This document shows, piece by piece, positions 9,956 to 20,582 of a stretch of 64,000 bases of DNA. The stretch's first letter is position 1; the number at the start of each line of letters is the position of its first letter. The position numbers were made by a program, and so were the translations under genes. The notes beneath the pieces are model-generated. The model was not told where the DNA came from. It saw only the letters and a list, made by a program, of their open reading frames with translations, and did no database searches. Source of the stretch: an uncultured Prochlorococcus sp. (lineage in GTDB: Bacteria; Cyanobacteriota; Cyanobacteriia; PCC-6307; Cyanobiaceae); the NCBI GenBank assembly GCA_902518475.1, contig CABYGI010000001.1, forward strand, positions 124,001 through 188,000, read 5' to 3'.

Positions 9956-10815
9956 TAATTTACTAACATTGATCCTGAGAAAACCTTTTTTGCATTACCG
10001 GTCATCATTACTTCACAATCGTCTTTTGACCAATCAATTTTAAGATTTCCTCCTGGTAAGGTTACTATGGTTTGTGAATTACAAAGGCCTAATTTATAAG
10101 CTGCTACATGGATAGCACAGGCACCTGTTCCACAAGCTAAGGTTGCTCCTGCACCCCTTTCCCATACTTTTACTTTGATATTATCTCTATTTAAAATTTG
10201 ACAAAAATGCACATTAGTTTTTTCAGGAAATAATTCATTTTTTTCAAATATAGGACCAAGTCTAGAGAGAACAATTGACTCTATGTCTTGTACAAAGAAT
10301 ATTAAATGAGGATTTCCCATTCCTACGGCATAACCCATATAATTAAAATCTTTCTCAATAAATTCGTGTGAAGGAATTGAATTTATTTTTTTCTCAATTG
10401 TTGTTGGAATATTTTGACATTCTAAAATTGGAACTCCCATTTTTACTGTAATTTCATCATTTATATATTTTGCAATTTTTAAACCTGCTTTAGTCTCAAT
10501 TTTATATTCTATATTTTTATTATGCATTGAATCATTTTCGTGGAGATACTCAACTAAACACCTAATTCCGTTTCCACACATTTGTGCTTCAGAACCATCA
10601 GAATTAAAAATTATCATTTTTGCATAATTATCCTCATTAGGTTCTTCTATAAAAATCACACCATCTGCTCCAATACCGAATTGCCTGTTGCAAATTTTTT
10701 TTATATCAAATAATTTATTTGTCTTGTGATTTTTATATAATTCATTTCCTCTAGAATCTATTACTAGGAAATCATTTCCGTTACCTTGATATTTTTCAAA
10801 AGTTATATTTTTCAT
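9955..10815 (-). CDS. dapF: Diaminopimelate epimerase
   Basis: A 286-residue PLP-independent racemase converting LL- to meso-diaminopimelate, needed for lysine and for the peptidoglycan cross-bridge. The two catalytic cysteines are visible: Cys80 in AQMCGNGIRC and the second near residue 228 in ATLACGTGACA. The substrate-binding GNGNDF is at residues 11-16. It is the first gene of the coupled minus-strand operon that ends in a D-Ala-D-Ala carboxypeptidase, so two of the four genes act on peptidoglycan. It is divergent from leuS. Confidence 0.97.
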   Translation of the reverse strand: MKNITFEKYQGNGNDFLVIDSRGNELYKNHKTNKLFDIKKICNRQFGIGADGVIFIEEPNEDNYAKMIIFNSDGSEAQMCGNGIRCLVEYLHENDSMHNKNIEYKIETKAGLKIAKYINDEITVKMGVPILECQNIPTTIEKKINSIPSHEFIEKDFNYMGYAVGMGNPHLIFFVQDIESIVLSRLGPIFEKNELFPEKTNVHFCQILNRDNIKVKVWERGAGATLACGTGACAIHVAAYKLGLCNSQTIVTLPGGNLKIDWSKDDCEVMMTGNAKKVFSGSMLVN

Positions 10816-10922
10816 TTGTAGATAATATATTTTAAATTTTAATTATAAATTATTCCTTTTAACAATCTATTTCTATTTTATACAATGGATATTAAAATAA
10901 TAATTTAACAAATAAAAATTAA

Positions 10923-13493
10923 GTGATTTCTCCCGATAAACAATATGAGGCTGATACCAATTTATATAAACCATCTGAAATAGAAAAAAAATGGCAGTCC
11001 ATATGGACAGAAAACAATTTATACAAAACCGGTGAATTAACTGAGAATAGCGATAAATTTTATGCCTTATCAATGTTTCCCTACCCTTCAGGTAATCTTC
11101 ATATGGGACATGTTAGGAATTATGTTATTACAGACTTAATAGCTCGATTCCAAAGATTTAAGGGCAAATCTGTTTTACATCCAATGGGTTGGGACGCTTT
11201 TGGTTTGCCTGCTGAGAATGCTGCGATTGAAAGAGGAATTAGTCCAAGTGTCTGGACTAAAAAAAATATTTCTCATATGAAGTCACAATTAAAGCTTTTG
11301 GGACTATCAGTTGATTGGGATAGGGAATTTGCAACATGTGATGAAAATTATTATATTTGGACTCAATATCTATTTTTAGAGTTATACAAAGCAGGTCTTG
11401 TATATCAAAAGGAATCAGAAGTTAATTGGGATCCTATAGATAATACAGTCCTAGCGAATGAACAAGTTGATTCAGATGGTAAATCTTGGAGATCTGGGGC
11501 AGTAGTTGAAAAAAAATTATTAAAGCAATGGTTTTTAAGAATTACTAATTATGCGGATGAGTTATTGGAGGATTTAGAAAAATTAGATAACTGGCCAGAA
11601 AGAGTAAAAATAATGCAAGATAATTGGATTGGAAAGTCAATTGGTACAAATATTAATTTCAATATTAATACCAATCCAGAAGAGAAAATTACTGTATTTA
11701 CAACAAGACCAGATACTTTATTTGGAGTTACTTATTTAGCAATTTCTGTTAATCATTCATTAGTTAAAAATATTTCTGATCAAGAAACAATACAAGATAT
11801 AGAAAATCTTAAACTATATTTGAAAAATAATAAAAATAATGAACTTGAAAAAATTGGAATAAAAACTAAATTAACAGCAATAAATCCAGTTAATTCTGAA
11901 CTTATTCCTATTTGGGTGGCAAGTTATGTTCTCGATGAATACGGTACAGGCGCTGTTATGGGCGTCCCTGCTCATGATATAAGAGATTTTGAATTTGCCA
12001 AGAAAAATAATATTGATATTAAACAGGTAATAATAAAGGATAAAAGTGAACAAAATAAAGAGCTTGAAGAAGCTTATGTAGAAAAAGGATATCTTATTAA
12101 TTCAATTCAATACAATGGCATAGAAAATACTATTGCTAAAATAAAAATTTCAGAGGAGGGAGTAAATAATGGATGGGCTGAAAATAAGATTCAATATCGT
12201 CTAAGAGATTGGTTAATCTCTAGACAAAGATATTGGGGATGTCCGATACCCATAGTTAATTGCAAAAAATGTGGATCTGTTCCATTAAAGCAGTCTGAAT
12301 TACCTGTTTCCTTACCAAAAGATATAAAAATCTCTGCTAACAAGATTAATGCTTTAGGTGATAATAATAATTGGATAAATACTACATGTCCAAAATGTGG
12401 AATAGCGGCAAGAAAAGAAACTGATACTATGGACACTTTCATGTGTTCATCATGGTATTTTTTAAGATATCCATCTTCAAAATGTTCTAATAAGCCATTT
12501 GAAAAAATTGAAATCAATAAGTGGTTACCTGTAGATCAATATGTTGGAGGCGTAGAGCATGCAATATTGCACTTGTTATATGCAAGATTTTTCACAAAAG
12601 CCTTGAGGGATAATGAACTATTTGAAATTGATGAACCTTTCAAAAAACTATTAACGCAAGGAATGGTTCAGGCGGCAGCCTATAAAAACAATAAAACTGG
12701 TAAATATGTTTCTCCTTCAGATATTACTGACTTATCAAATCCTACAGATCCAACTGACAATTCTAAACTTGAAGTTCTTTTCGAGAAGATGTCTAAGTCT
12801 AAATATAATGGAATTGACCCTGAATCAGTAATTAAAAAATATGGAGCAGATACCGCAAGAATGTTTATATTATTTAAAGCACCACCAGAAAAAGATTTGG
12901 AATGGGGAGATACAGATGTTGAAGGACAATTTAGATTTTTAAGCAGGATTTGGAAGCTTTATATAAATTGTGCAAAAGATATAAATAGTAAATCTAATTC
13001 CTATCCAGATAAAGAAAAAAGTTTAATAAAGTCAATGAATATCGCTATAAAAGAAATTTCAAATGACATATTAAATAACCAATTTAATACTGCGATTTCA
13101 GAACTAATGAAGTTTTATAATTCATTATCAAATTCCATTAATGACGTAAATAATAATTTAAAAATTGATGCTTTAAAAACATTTTGTATTTTGTTGGCTC
13201 CATTTGCACCTCATATTGCAGAAGAAATATGGCATCTTATAGGATTTAAAAAATCTGTACATTTAGAACACTGGCCTTCATTTAATGCCGAGGCACTAAA
13301 GGAAGATTCATATGTACTAGTAATACAAGTGAATGGAAAAGTTAGAGACAAAGTAAATATTAATAATGATATGAGTGATGATCAAATTAAAGAATTGACT
13401 CTTAAAAAACCTAACATTTTAAAATGGACTCAAGATAAGGAAATAAGAAAAATAATTATTGTTAAAGGAAAAATTATGAATATTGTTGTTTAA
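10923..13493 (+). CDS. leuS: Leucyl-tRNA synthetase
   Basis: An 856-residue class I aminoacyl-tRNA synthetase. The HIGH motif is HMGH at residues 60-63 ([15 protein letters not shown]), the KMSKS motif is at about 622-628, and the connective editing domain ([28 protein letters not shown]) lies in between. A zinc-binding-like Cys cluster is seen near 440-500 (CKKCGS, CPKCG). The start is GTG at 10923, which gives the expected N-terminus. The last 4 bases overlap the convergent pgi stop. Confidence 0.97.
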   Translation: MISPDKQYEADTNLYKPSEIEKKWQSIWTENNLYKTGELTENSDKFYALSMFPYPSGNLHMGHVRNYVITDLIARFQRFKGKSVLHPMGWDAFGLPAENAAIERGISPSVWTKKNISHMKSQLKLLGLSVDWDREFATCDENYYIWTQYLFLELYKAGLVYQKESEVNWDPIDNTVLANEQVDSDGKSWRSGAVVEKKLLKQWFLRITNYADELLEDLEKLDNWPERVKIMQDNWIGKSIGTNINFNINTNPEEKITVFTTRPDTLFGVTYLAISVNHSLVKNISDQETIQDIENLKLYLKNNKNNELEKIGIKTKLTAINPVNSELIPIWVASYVLDEYGTGAVMGVPAHDIRDFEFAKKNNIDIKQVIIKDKSEQNKELEEAYVEKGYLINSIQYNGIENTIAKIKISEEGVNNGWAENKIQYRLRDWLISRQRYWGCPIPIVNCKKCGSVPLKQSELPVSLPKDIKISANKINALGDNNNWINTTCPKCGIAARKETDTMDTFMCSSWYFLRYPSSKCSNKPFEKIEINKWLPVDQYVGGVEHAILHLLYARFFTKALRDNELFEIDEPFKKLLTQGMVQAAAYKNNKTGKYVSPSDITDLSNPTDPTDNSKLEVLFEKMSKSKYNGIDPESVIKKYGADTARMFILFKAPPEKDLEWGDTDVEGQFRFLSRIWKLYINCAKDINSKSNSYPDKEKSLIKSMNIAIKEISNDILNNQFNTAISELMKFYNSLSNSINDVNNNLKIDALKTFCILLAPFAPHIAEEIWHLIGFKKSVHLEHWPSFNAEALKEDSYVLVIQVNGKVRDKVNINNDMSDDQIKELTLKKPNILKWTQDKEIRKIIIVKGKIMNIVV

Positions 13494-15074
13494 GAATTTA
13501 TTTTTTGAATAACTAATGAATTTGGATTTGACCAATCGCCCTTAACTAAATAATTATCATTACCGAAACACATTTCACGGAGTATAAAAAATATGGGTTC
13601 ACTAACTGAATTATCAAATAATGATGTTATGTCATTTATAGAATATTCTCCACCTTCATCTAATAAATTACTTACTTTTTGTTGATACTCAATAATATTT
13701 GCAGCTGCTTTCTTTCCAGCTTCAACTCCAGGTTGATCATATGCATTTATATTTACCAATTCAGCGTAGAAGGATACAGCCCTCTCAAATAAAGCGATTA
13801 AGGCCCCTAGTGATAAACAATTTAACTTTTCTAAAGTAATAGTGATACTTTGTCTGTCTTCACAAGAGAGTGCTGATCTGGTTCCTTGCAAAAAAACCAG
13901 AAAGATATTCTTTAGGATTCTCTTTTTCATCAAAAATATTAGTAGATGGAGAATCTAATAATTCAATAAAAATACAAAAGAAATTATCAATACCATCTCT
14001 CAGTTGCTGAACATAAGCGTGCTGATCTGTAGATCCTTTATTACCAAAAACGGAAATACCTTGATTAACTACTTCACCATTCCTATTAAATTTCTTTCCT
14101 AATGATTCCATTACTAATTGCTGAAGATATTTACTAAAAACCTGTAACCTATCTCTATAAGGTAATACCACCATATCTCTCTTTCCAATACCATCCCCAG
14201 TTAAATACCATGCGGATGATAATAGTGCTGCTGGATTATTTTTAAAATCACTTATACGTGTAGCTTCATCCATTAATGATGCACCTCTGATAAATTCAGA
14301 GATATTTTCATTAATAAGAGCTAATGGAAGTAATCCCACAGAGCTTGTAATACTAGTTCTTCCTCCAACCCAATCTTGCAAATTAAATATTTTTAACCAA
14401 TTTTCAGAAGTAGCTTTTTTAAATAACTTACTACCTTTCATAGTTATAGCTATAGCATTAGAATTCCATTCAAGAGAGTTGTTTTCGCAGTGACTTTTAA
14501 TAATTTCCATAGCAATTCTAGGTTCAGGAGTACCACCTGATTTGCTTACTACTACAAATAATGTTGTTGATAATTTTTCAGATAACTCATCTAACTTTTC
14601 GCTAATTAAAAAAGGATCTACATTATCGATATAAGAAAAATTTAATCCTCTAGAACACTTCTGCAGTGACTCTGTAATAAGTAATGGTCCTAGACCACTT
14701 CCACCAATTCCTATCCATAGAACATCAGTATATTTCTGATTATTCTTATTCTTAATATCTCCATTTAAAATTTGTTTTCCAAATTCAGAGATTGCATTAA
14801 TATCAGCTCTAATTTCCTCTTCTATTTTTGAAGAGGGAGAAATTGATGGATTTCTAAGCCAATAATGTCCAACTTGCCTATTTTCATCAATATTCGAGAT
14901 TGCACCATTTTCTAATTCTTTTATTGATGAAAAAACATCTATAAATTTATCTTCTAAATTTTTTATATCTTTACTTGTGAAATTAATTTTGCTTATGTCT
15001 AACCAAATATTCAATTTTTTATCAAACCAAAGATAATTACAAAATTTATCCCAAGAGTTTAAATCTCCATTCAT
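13490..15074 (-). pseudogene. pgi: Glucose-6-phosphate isomerase, apparent single-base frameshift
   Basis: Phosphoglucose isomerase, interconverting glucose-6-P and fructose-6-P in glycogen use and the oxidative pentose phosphate pathway. The N-terminal 404-residue frame (15074 to 13860) carries the SIS-fold motifs ([45 protein letters not shown]); the C-terminal 130 or so residues are in the next frame (to 13490). The break is at the seven-A run 13890-13896 (seven T on the coding strand): with six T the protein reads [17 protein letters not shown] and is a normal 527 residues; as written it reads [13 protein letters not shown] and stops. Loss of this gene would be surprising, so a sequence error is the simplest reading. 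Confidence 0.85.
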
Positions 15075-15254
15075 TTTATATATTTGTTTCTTTTATTTAT
15101 TTATCTAATTATATCTATACTAATTGTACAAAGATTTGAATCATTTAATTTTGTTTAAATTTTTATCTTCAAATTAATATGTTTTTGAATATAAATATTT
15201 AGTCTAGAGGGTTTTTTTTATTTCATATGAATTTATTATTGGATAAAAAAAACA
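15075..15254. other. Non-coding gap between pgi and purN
   Basis: 180 very AT-rich bases between divergent genes. I see no tRNA, clear terminator, or named operator in it. It should hold the promoters of pgi and purN, but no box is convincing by eye. Confidence 0.5.
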
Positions 15255-15911
15255 TTGGATAAATCATTTAATTACATAATTTCGCCTGAGATATCTGAAT
15301 TTAGAAGATTTACCCCAAAATTAAGAATAGGTGTACTTGCTTCTGGGAAAGGAACAAACTTTCAGGAATTAATTAATCTTTCAGAAAAAGGAGAATTAGA
15401 TATAGATATAAAAATTCTAATAACTAACAAAGATGAAGCCGGTTGTATAAAAAGAGCTGAAAGTAAAAAAATACCTCACAAAATCATAAGAGGCAAAGAC
15501 TTTCTGCATAAACAGCTATTTGAATTAGAAATTGTAAATACTCTAATTAATTACGATGTTGAACTTGTTGTTATGGCAGGCTGGATGAAAATTGTTACTC
15601 CATTTTTTATTAATAAATTGAAGAATAAGATAATAAATATTCACCCGTCATTACTTCCTGCATATAAAGGTGGTTCTGCGATAAAGGACTCTATATTAAA
15701 TGGTTCAAAAATAACTGGTTGTTCAGTACATTTTGTTGAAGAGGAGGTCGATAGTGGATCATTGATAATGCAAGCTGCATTGTCAATTAGAGATGATGAT
15801 GATATTGAATCACTTTCCGAAAGAATACAAATGCTTGAGCATAAAATTTTACCTCACTCAATCTCTCATGCTGGTTTTTTGATAAGAAGTAATTTTATGG
15901 AAAATTATTAG
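15255..15911 (+). CDS. purN: Phosphoribosylglycinamide formyltransferase
   Basis: A 218-residue enzyme that transfers a formyl group from 10-formyl-THF to GAR in purine synthesis. The N-terminal LRIGVLASGKGTNFQELI begins near residue 24, the catalytic INIHPSLLPAYKGGSAI segment (Asn and His) near 128-145, and GCSVHFVEEEVDSGSLIMQ (Asp) near 154-173. The start is TTG at 15255; no ATG precedes the conserved domain in frame. It converges on argC and overlaps its 3' end by 17 bases. Confidence 0.95.
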   Translation: MDKSFNYIISPEISEFRRFTPKLRIGVLASGKGTNFQELINLSEKGELDIDIKILITNKDEAGCIKRAESKKIPHKIIRGKDFLHKQLFELEIVNTLINYDVELVVMAGWMKIVTPFFINKLKNKIINIHPSLLPAYKGGSAIKDSILNGSKITGCSVHFVEEEVDSGSLIMQAALSIRDDDDIESLSERIQMLEHKILPHSISHAGFLIRSNFMENY

Positions 15912-16950
15912 TCAACTCAAGACCTTCATCCATTGAAAATCCGCTCATAATATTCAAATTTTGAATTGCTTGTCCAGTCTGTCCTTTTAACAAATTATCA
16001 ATTACAGCTAATATAACTATCCTTCCATTTCTAATATCAACTTTTACAGAAAGGAAAATTTGGTTAGTATTTTTAACCCATTTTGTTGATGGGAATGTAT
16101 CTACAGGTAATACTTTAATATTTTTGAAATTTCTATAATAATTATCCAAAAGAATTCTGCAATCATCAGAAGTTAGTCCTGGATCTCTTAATCTTGCATA
16201 TATAGTCGAATGCATTCCTCTTGAAATTGGAACCAAATGAGGTGTAAACAGCAGTTCAATTTTATTTCCAGAAATAAAAGACGCTACTTGCTCGATCTCT
16301 GAGGTATGTCTATGGTTTATTAATCCATATGCTGATAAACCTTCTCCACATTCTGATAAGAGTAGTTTTTGATTTGGTTCTCGTCCACCTCCAGAGGTTC
16401 CGCTTTTAGAATCAATCACTATACCTTCATTTTCAATAATTCCCTGCGAAAGATAAGGAACTAATGGAATAAGAGCAGATGTTGGATAACATCCTGGGCA
16501 TGCAATTAATCTTCCTTTTGAAATAGCTTCTTTATTTATTTCAGGAAGACCATAGACTGCCTCTTTACATAAATCATCATCATTCCTTTTGTAAATAGAA
16601 GCTTCTTTGGAATATACTTTTTTCCATTCATTTAAAGACTTATATCTGTAATCAGCAGATAAATCAATAACTTTAACTCCTTTATCTAATAATTTCCTTG
16701 TTAAGGTTGAAGATAGACCATTGGGTAGACAAAGCAAGGCAACTTCTGCATTTTTTGAAATATTATCTACTGAAATTTCTTGTATATAAGGATCATTATC
16801 TAGATAAATAAAAGGGAAATTTTCATTCCATTTTGATCCAGATGTTTTATTACCTCCTAAAAATGAAATTTTATATTTTTTATTTTTGTTTAAAAGATTT
16901 ACCGCTTGAATACCGCCGTAACCAGTAGCACCTACTATTGCAACATTCAT
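15895..16950 (-). CDS. argC: N-acetyl-gamma-glutamyl-phosphate reductase
   Basis: A 351-residue NADPH-dependent dehydrogenase of arginine synthesis. The Rossmann motif VAIVGATGYGGIQAVNLL is at residues 3-20, the catalytic cysteine in LIACPGCYPTSALIPL near residue 154, and the conserved DSKSGTSGGGR near 181-191. The length is normal and the start is ATG. It is transcribed divergently from ribBA. Confidence 0.97.
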   Translation of the reverse strand: MNVAIVGATGYGGIQAVNLLNKNKKYKISFLGGNKTSGSKWNENFPFIYLDNDPYIQEISVDNISKNAEVALLCLPNGLSSTLTRKLLDKGVKVIDLSADYRYKSLNEWKKVYSKEASIYKRNDDDLCKEAVYGLPEINKEAISKGRLIACPGCYPTSALIPLVPYLSQGIIENEGIVIDSKSGTSGGGREPNQKLLLSECGEGLSAYGLINHRHTSEIEQVASFISGNKIELLFTPHLVPISRGMHSTIYARLRDPGLTSDDCRILLDNYYRNFKNIKVLPVDTFPSTKWVKNTNQIFLSVKVDIRNGRIVILAVIDNLLKGQTGQAIQNLNIMSGFSMDEGLELTNNFP

Positions 16951-17038
16951 TTCTTTGAATTGGCAGACTTTGAGATAGGATTATAAAGTGTTGAATTAAA
17001 GGTAACTAAAACACTATTTTTCTATATTGATAGGAATA

Positions 17039-18763
17039 ATGAAAGAAACAAGTCCCAAATCAAATAATGGAACAATTTTGGATATAAATGAATCTTTTAA
17101 AATTGAATTTGATCCTATTAGCGATGCGTTGGCAGCTATTAGAAATGGTGAATGCATAATTGTTGTTGATGATGAAAGAAGGGAAAATGAAGGAGATTTA
17201 ATTTGTGCGGCTCAGTTTGCTACTCCTCAGCAAATTAATTTTATGGCAACTGAGGGACGTGGTCTTATATGCCTAGCTATGCAAGGTGAAAAACTTGACT
17301 CTTTAGATTTACCATTAATGGTAGATAGAAATACAGATGAAAATCAAACAGCATTTACTATATCAATTGATGCTGGACCTGAAAATAATGTTACCACTGG
17401 AATTTCCGCTGAAGACAGGGCAAAGACAATTCAAGTTGCTATAAACCCAAATACAAAACCAGAAGATTTAAGGAGGCCAGGACATATTTTTCCATTAAGA
17501 GCTAAAAAAGGTGGAGTTTTAAAAAGGGCAGGTCACACCGAGGCGGCAGTAGATATTGCGGCAATGTCAGGTCTTTATCCTGCTGGAGTGATTTGTGAAA
17601 TACAAAATCCTGACGGTTCCATGTCAAGACTTCCACAACTTAAAGAGTATGCCAAACAGTGGGGCATGAAATTAATATCAATAGCTGATTTAATAAGTTA
17701 TCGGTTTCAAACTGAGAGATTTGTATTTAGAAAATCCGATGCGGTTCTTCCAAGTATCTTTGGGAATTTCAAAGCTTATGGATACATTAATGAACTTGAT
17801 GGTTCTGAGCATGTTGCATTAGTTAAACAAAAATCATCAAAATTAAGTGAACCTGTTCTCGTCAGAATGCATTCAGAGTGTTTAACTGGCGATGCATTTG
17901 GTTCATTACGATGTGATTGTAGACCACAGTTAGAGGCAGCATTATCAAGGATAGAAAAGGAGGAAGAGGGAGTAGTTGTTTACTTGAGACAAGAAGGCAG
18001 AGGTATTGGTCTAATAAATAAATTAAAGGCTTATAGTTTACAGGATGGTGGATTAGACACTGTTGAAGCCAATGAAAAATTAGGTTTTCCGGCTGACCTC
18101 AGAAATTATGGAGTTGGAGCACAAATATTAACTGATCTAGGGATAAAAAAATTAAAATTACTTACCAATAATCCTAGAAAGATTGCTGGATTAGGTGGTT
18201 ATGGAATAGAAGTTATTGAGAGAGTTCCATTAGTGATTTGTCCCAACGATAATAATGCAGAATATTTGAGTGTTAAAAAAACAAAGCTAGGTCACATGAT
18301 TGATGAAGACATTTCAAATTTAAGAAATATCGATCCATTCATATCAATTTTTCTTGACGGAAAATATAAATCTATTGATCTTGTTCCTATAAAAAATAAA
18401 GTTGTTAAATTCTGTAGTGAACAAAACATTAATATCAAACTTGAAAGTAGTCCAAGATTATTAGCTTTTTGGAATCGACCAAAATTAGTTTGGCGGATTT
18501 TACATGATCAGAATAGAATAAATTGCAATATTACTGATGACGAAATAAAGAATATTGAATTATTTATTCAGTTTTTATCCAAATATGAAAATAGTACACA
18601 GATTGGAATTATTGTTTCTAGAAACATTGAACAAGCATTACATCCAAAAAGTAGCATAAAACTAATCAATACTAAATTCACTATTAATAATGAAATCTTA
18701 TATTCATCTACAAGAAAATTTAATTTAGATAAAGAGACATTTAGTATTGTTTTTGAGGGTTAA
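17039..18763 (+). CDS. ribBA: Bifunctional 3,4-dihydroxy-2-butanone-4-P synthase / GTP cyclohydrolase II
   Basis: Fused enzyme making both precursors of riboflavin. The RibB domain is N-terminal ([20 protein letters not shown] near residues 44-63). The RibA domain follows with zinc-binding cysteines in [17 protein letters not shown] and the [16 protein letters not shown] segment. I prefer the ATG at 17039 (574 aa) to the TTG at 17027. After RibA, roughly from residue 415, comes an extra segment of about 150 residues with no motif I recognise; other cyanobacterial RibBA proteins are also longer than the two-domain enzymes. It converges on the cyclophilin gene. Confidence 0.95.
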   Translation: MKETSPKSNNGTILDINESFKIEFDPISDALAAIRNGECIIVVDDERRENEGDLICAAQFATPQQINFMATEGRGLICLAMQGEKLDSLDLPLMVDRNTDENQTAFTISIDAGPENNVTTGISAEDRAKTIQVAINPNTKPEDLRRPGHIFPLRAKKGGVLKRAGHTEAAVDIAAMSGLYPAGVICEIQNPDGSMSRLPQLKEYAKQWGMKLISIADLISYRFQTERFVFRKSDAVLPSIFGNFKAYGYINELDGSEHVALVKQKSSKLSEPVLVRMHSECLTGDAFGSLRCDCRPQLEAALSRIEKEEEGVVVYLRQEGRGIGLINKLKAYSLQDGGLDTVEANEKLGFPADLRNYGVGAQILTDLGIKKLKLLTNNPRKIAGLGGYGIEVIERVPLVICPNDNNAEYLSVKKTKLGHMIDEDISNLRNIDPFISIFLDGKYKSIDLVPIKNKVVKFCSEQNINIKLESSPRLLAFWNRPKLVWRILHDQNRINCNITDDEIKNIELFIQFLSKYENSTQIGIIVSRNIEQALHPKSSIKLINTKFTINNEILYSSTRKFNLDKETFSIVFEG

Positions 18764-18767
18764 ATTA

Positions 18768-19205
18768 CTATTTAAGTGTTGCTTTAATAATTTTTGAACC
18801 ATTAGTAAGCTTTAAAACTACATCCATATCATTTGTCTTACCAAAAACAGTATGAACTCCATCGAGATGAGGCTGTGGTTCATAAACTATGAAAAACTGA
18901 CTACCACCTGTATCCTTTCCTGCATGAGCCATAGATAATGAGCCTTTAAGATGTTTATTGGAATTAATTTCGCACTTAATATTATATCCAGGACCTCCAG
19001 TTCCAGGCATGCCAGATGCTCCATCACGGGTATTTGGACATCCTCCCTGAGCCATAAATCCAGGAATAACTCTGTGAAATGCAAGACCATCATAGAAACC
19101 ATCACTGATCAAATTTGTGAAGTTTTTAACTGTATTAGGTGCATCTTCGGTGAAAAATTCAATGTTAATGTTGCCAACCTCTGTTTCGAATAATGCTTTT
19201 GTCAT
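18768..19205 (-). CDS. Cyclophilin-type peptidyl-prolyl cis-trans isomerase
   Basis: A 145-residue cyclophilin catalysing prolyl bond isomerisation during protein folding. The active-site motif [13 protein letters not shown] is near residues 43-55; [32 protein letters not shown] follow. There is no signal peptide, so it is probably cytosolic. It sits with the DUF3110, dnaJ and dnaK genes on the same strand in a protein-folding neighbourhood. Confidence 0.94.
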   Translation of the reverse strand: MTKALFETEVGNINIEFFTEDAPNTVKNFTNLISDGFYDGLAFHRVIPGFMAQGGCPNTRDGASGMPGTGGPGYNIKCEINSNKHLKGSLSMAHAGKDTGGSQFFIVYEPQPHLDGVHTVFGKTNDMDVVLKLTNGSKIIKATLK

Positions 19206-19241
19206 GTTTTATCTGTTTATAAATTTTTGCTATTCTAATAG

Positions 19242-19628
19242 CTAAAGCAACTTTTCAAGGTTTTCCTTAATGGTATTTAAATCCATATTTGTATTCTTAT
19301 TCATGTCTCCCTCCCAATCTTCAACTTCTTGGTTTCTCTGGGGTGGTGATATAAGTAACCTATCTTCTGCTGTTTTAGGCACAAAATTTTTCTCTACTAA
19401 TTTGCATTCATAATCTAATTTAATGCAGAAATCCTTTATTTCCTCTATGTCAATCATTTCAACTGTTGGTAAAGGAAAATCTTGAGCTTCAAGTAGTCCA
19501 CAATATCTAGTTGCATCATCCTTATCTTCAAACATAAGAACAATTGTCCTACCTTTAAGTTCTATTGAATGAATTCCTTCCTTATCTGTTCCTGAATTAT
19601 ATAAAAGAACAAATATGTTCATAAGCAT
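19242..19628 (-). CDS. DUF3110 domain protein
   Basis: A 128-residue protein with the compact cyanobacterial DUF3110 domain (NIFVLLYNSGTDKEGIHSIEL; VLMFEDKDDATRYCGLLEAQDFP). Function unknown. The first ATG is at 19628 and a second two codons on gives the more usual MNIF start. The C-terminus (about residues 95-128) is polar and probably flexible. It lies between the cyclophilin and dnaJ genes on the same strand. Confidence 0.78.
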   Translation of the reverse strand: MLMNIFVLLYNSGTDKEGIHSIELKGRTIVLMFEDKDDATRYCGLLEAQDFPLPTVEMIDIEEIKDFCIKLDYECKLVEKNFVPKTAEDRLLISPPQRNQEVEDWEGDMNKNTNMDLNTIKENLEKLL

Positions 19629-19655
19629 CTATTTTTCTACTTATATGATATTTGA

Positions 19656-20582
19656 TTAAGAATCAGAAAGTGATAGTTCTTGTAATCTTGTATATAAAGC
19701 AATTTCCTCATCATTTATATCAGCAGGTATAACTACCATGATTTCAATAAATTGATCACCTACATTTTCTTCGAATTTTAAACCACGTCCTTTCAAACGT
19801 AACATTCTACCGGTAGATGATTTTGGAGGGACTTGAAGTGTGATATCTCCATCTAGAGTAGGAACCTCTACTGCACATCCTAGTAGAGCATCATGAGGAA
19901 ATAACTCTAATTTATAAAGAACTCTTAAACCATCAATTCTTAGACCACTATCCGTTTGAACTTTTAACTGTAGATAATGATCTTTTCCTCCTCTAGCAAT
20001 ATTTTCTAGTCTTAATCGCCATCCATCACCAGCAAAAGGAGGAGTATCAACTTCTACTACAGTTTCATCCTCTAGCTCTATTAATATTGAAGCTCCCTTC
20101 AAGGCCTCATCAGGAGTTAATTCAATAATTGTCTCAATATCTTGATGGAGTTTAACTGGAGGTGGTTCTTCAGGAGTAGTTGTAGGGTATTCATAATTAT
20201 TAAATTCATTATTATCTATATTTATGGATTCATCCTCAAATGGTTCATCATTATATTCGTCGTAATTCTTTGGCGAGTATTCATAACCGAATAATGAATC
20301 AAGATAATCTTGAAAATTGGGAAACCCTGTCTCGAAATTATTATTTTCATAATCTTCCTGAATATTATCTTCTGTATTATTTTTACTTCTATTGGGATCA
20401 CGTAGATATTCATAAGCTTCATTGATTAATTTAAATCTCTCTTCCGCATTAAGATCATTTTTATTCAAATCGGGATGCCATTTTCTCGCTTCTCTTCGAA
20501 AGGCCTTTTTAAGTTCATTATTATCAAAGTCAGGGTTTAATCCCAAAATTGATAAATAATCTTTTTTAGAGGAAGTAGTCAT
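19656..20582 (-). CDS. dnaJ: DnaJ-family co-chaperone (J-domain plus CTD, no zinc finger)
   Basis: A 308-residue Hsp40 from the ATG at 20582. The J-domain is at residues 6-70 with HPD in KWHPDLNKND; it is followed by an acidic, Tyr/Asn-rich linker (about 75-150) and two C-terminal beta domains (TPDEALKGASILIELEDE; DALLGCAVEVPTLDGDITLQVP). The four CxxCxGxG zinc repeats are absent, so this is CbpA-like rather than canonical DnaJ. The first TTG/ATG-type start further upstream adds 11 unlikely residues. The gene start overlaps the dnaK stop by 17 bases, indicating that the pair is coupled. Confidence 0.9.
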   Translation of the reverse strand: MTTSSKKDYLSILGLNPDFDNNELKKAFRREARKWHPDLNKNDLNAEERFKLINEAYEYLRDPNRSKNNTEDNIQEDYENNNFETGFPNFQDYLDSLFGYEYSPKNYDEYNDEPFEDESINIDNNEFNNYEYPTTTPEEPPPVKLHQDIETIIELTPDEALKGASILIELEDETVVEVDTPPFAGDGWRLRLENIARGGKDHYLQLKVQTDSGLRIDGLRVLYKLELFPHDALLGCAVEVPTLDGDITLQVPPKSSTGRMLRLKGRGLKFEENVGDQFIEIMVVIPADINDEEIALYTRLQELSLSDS

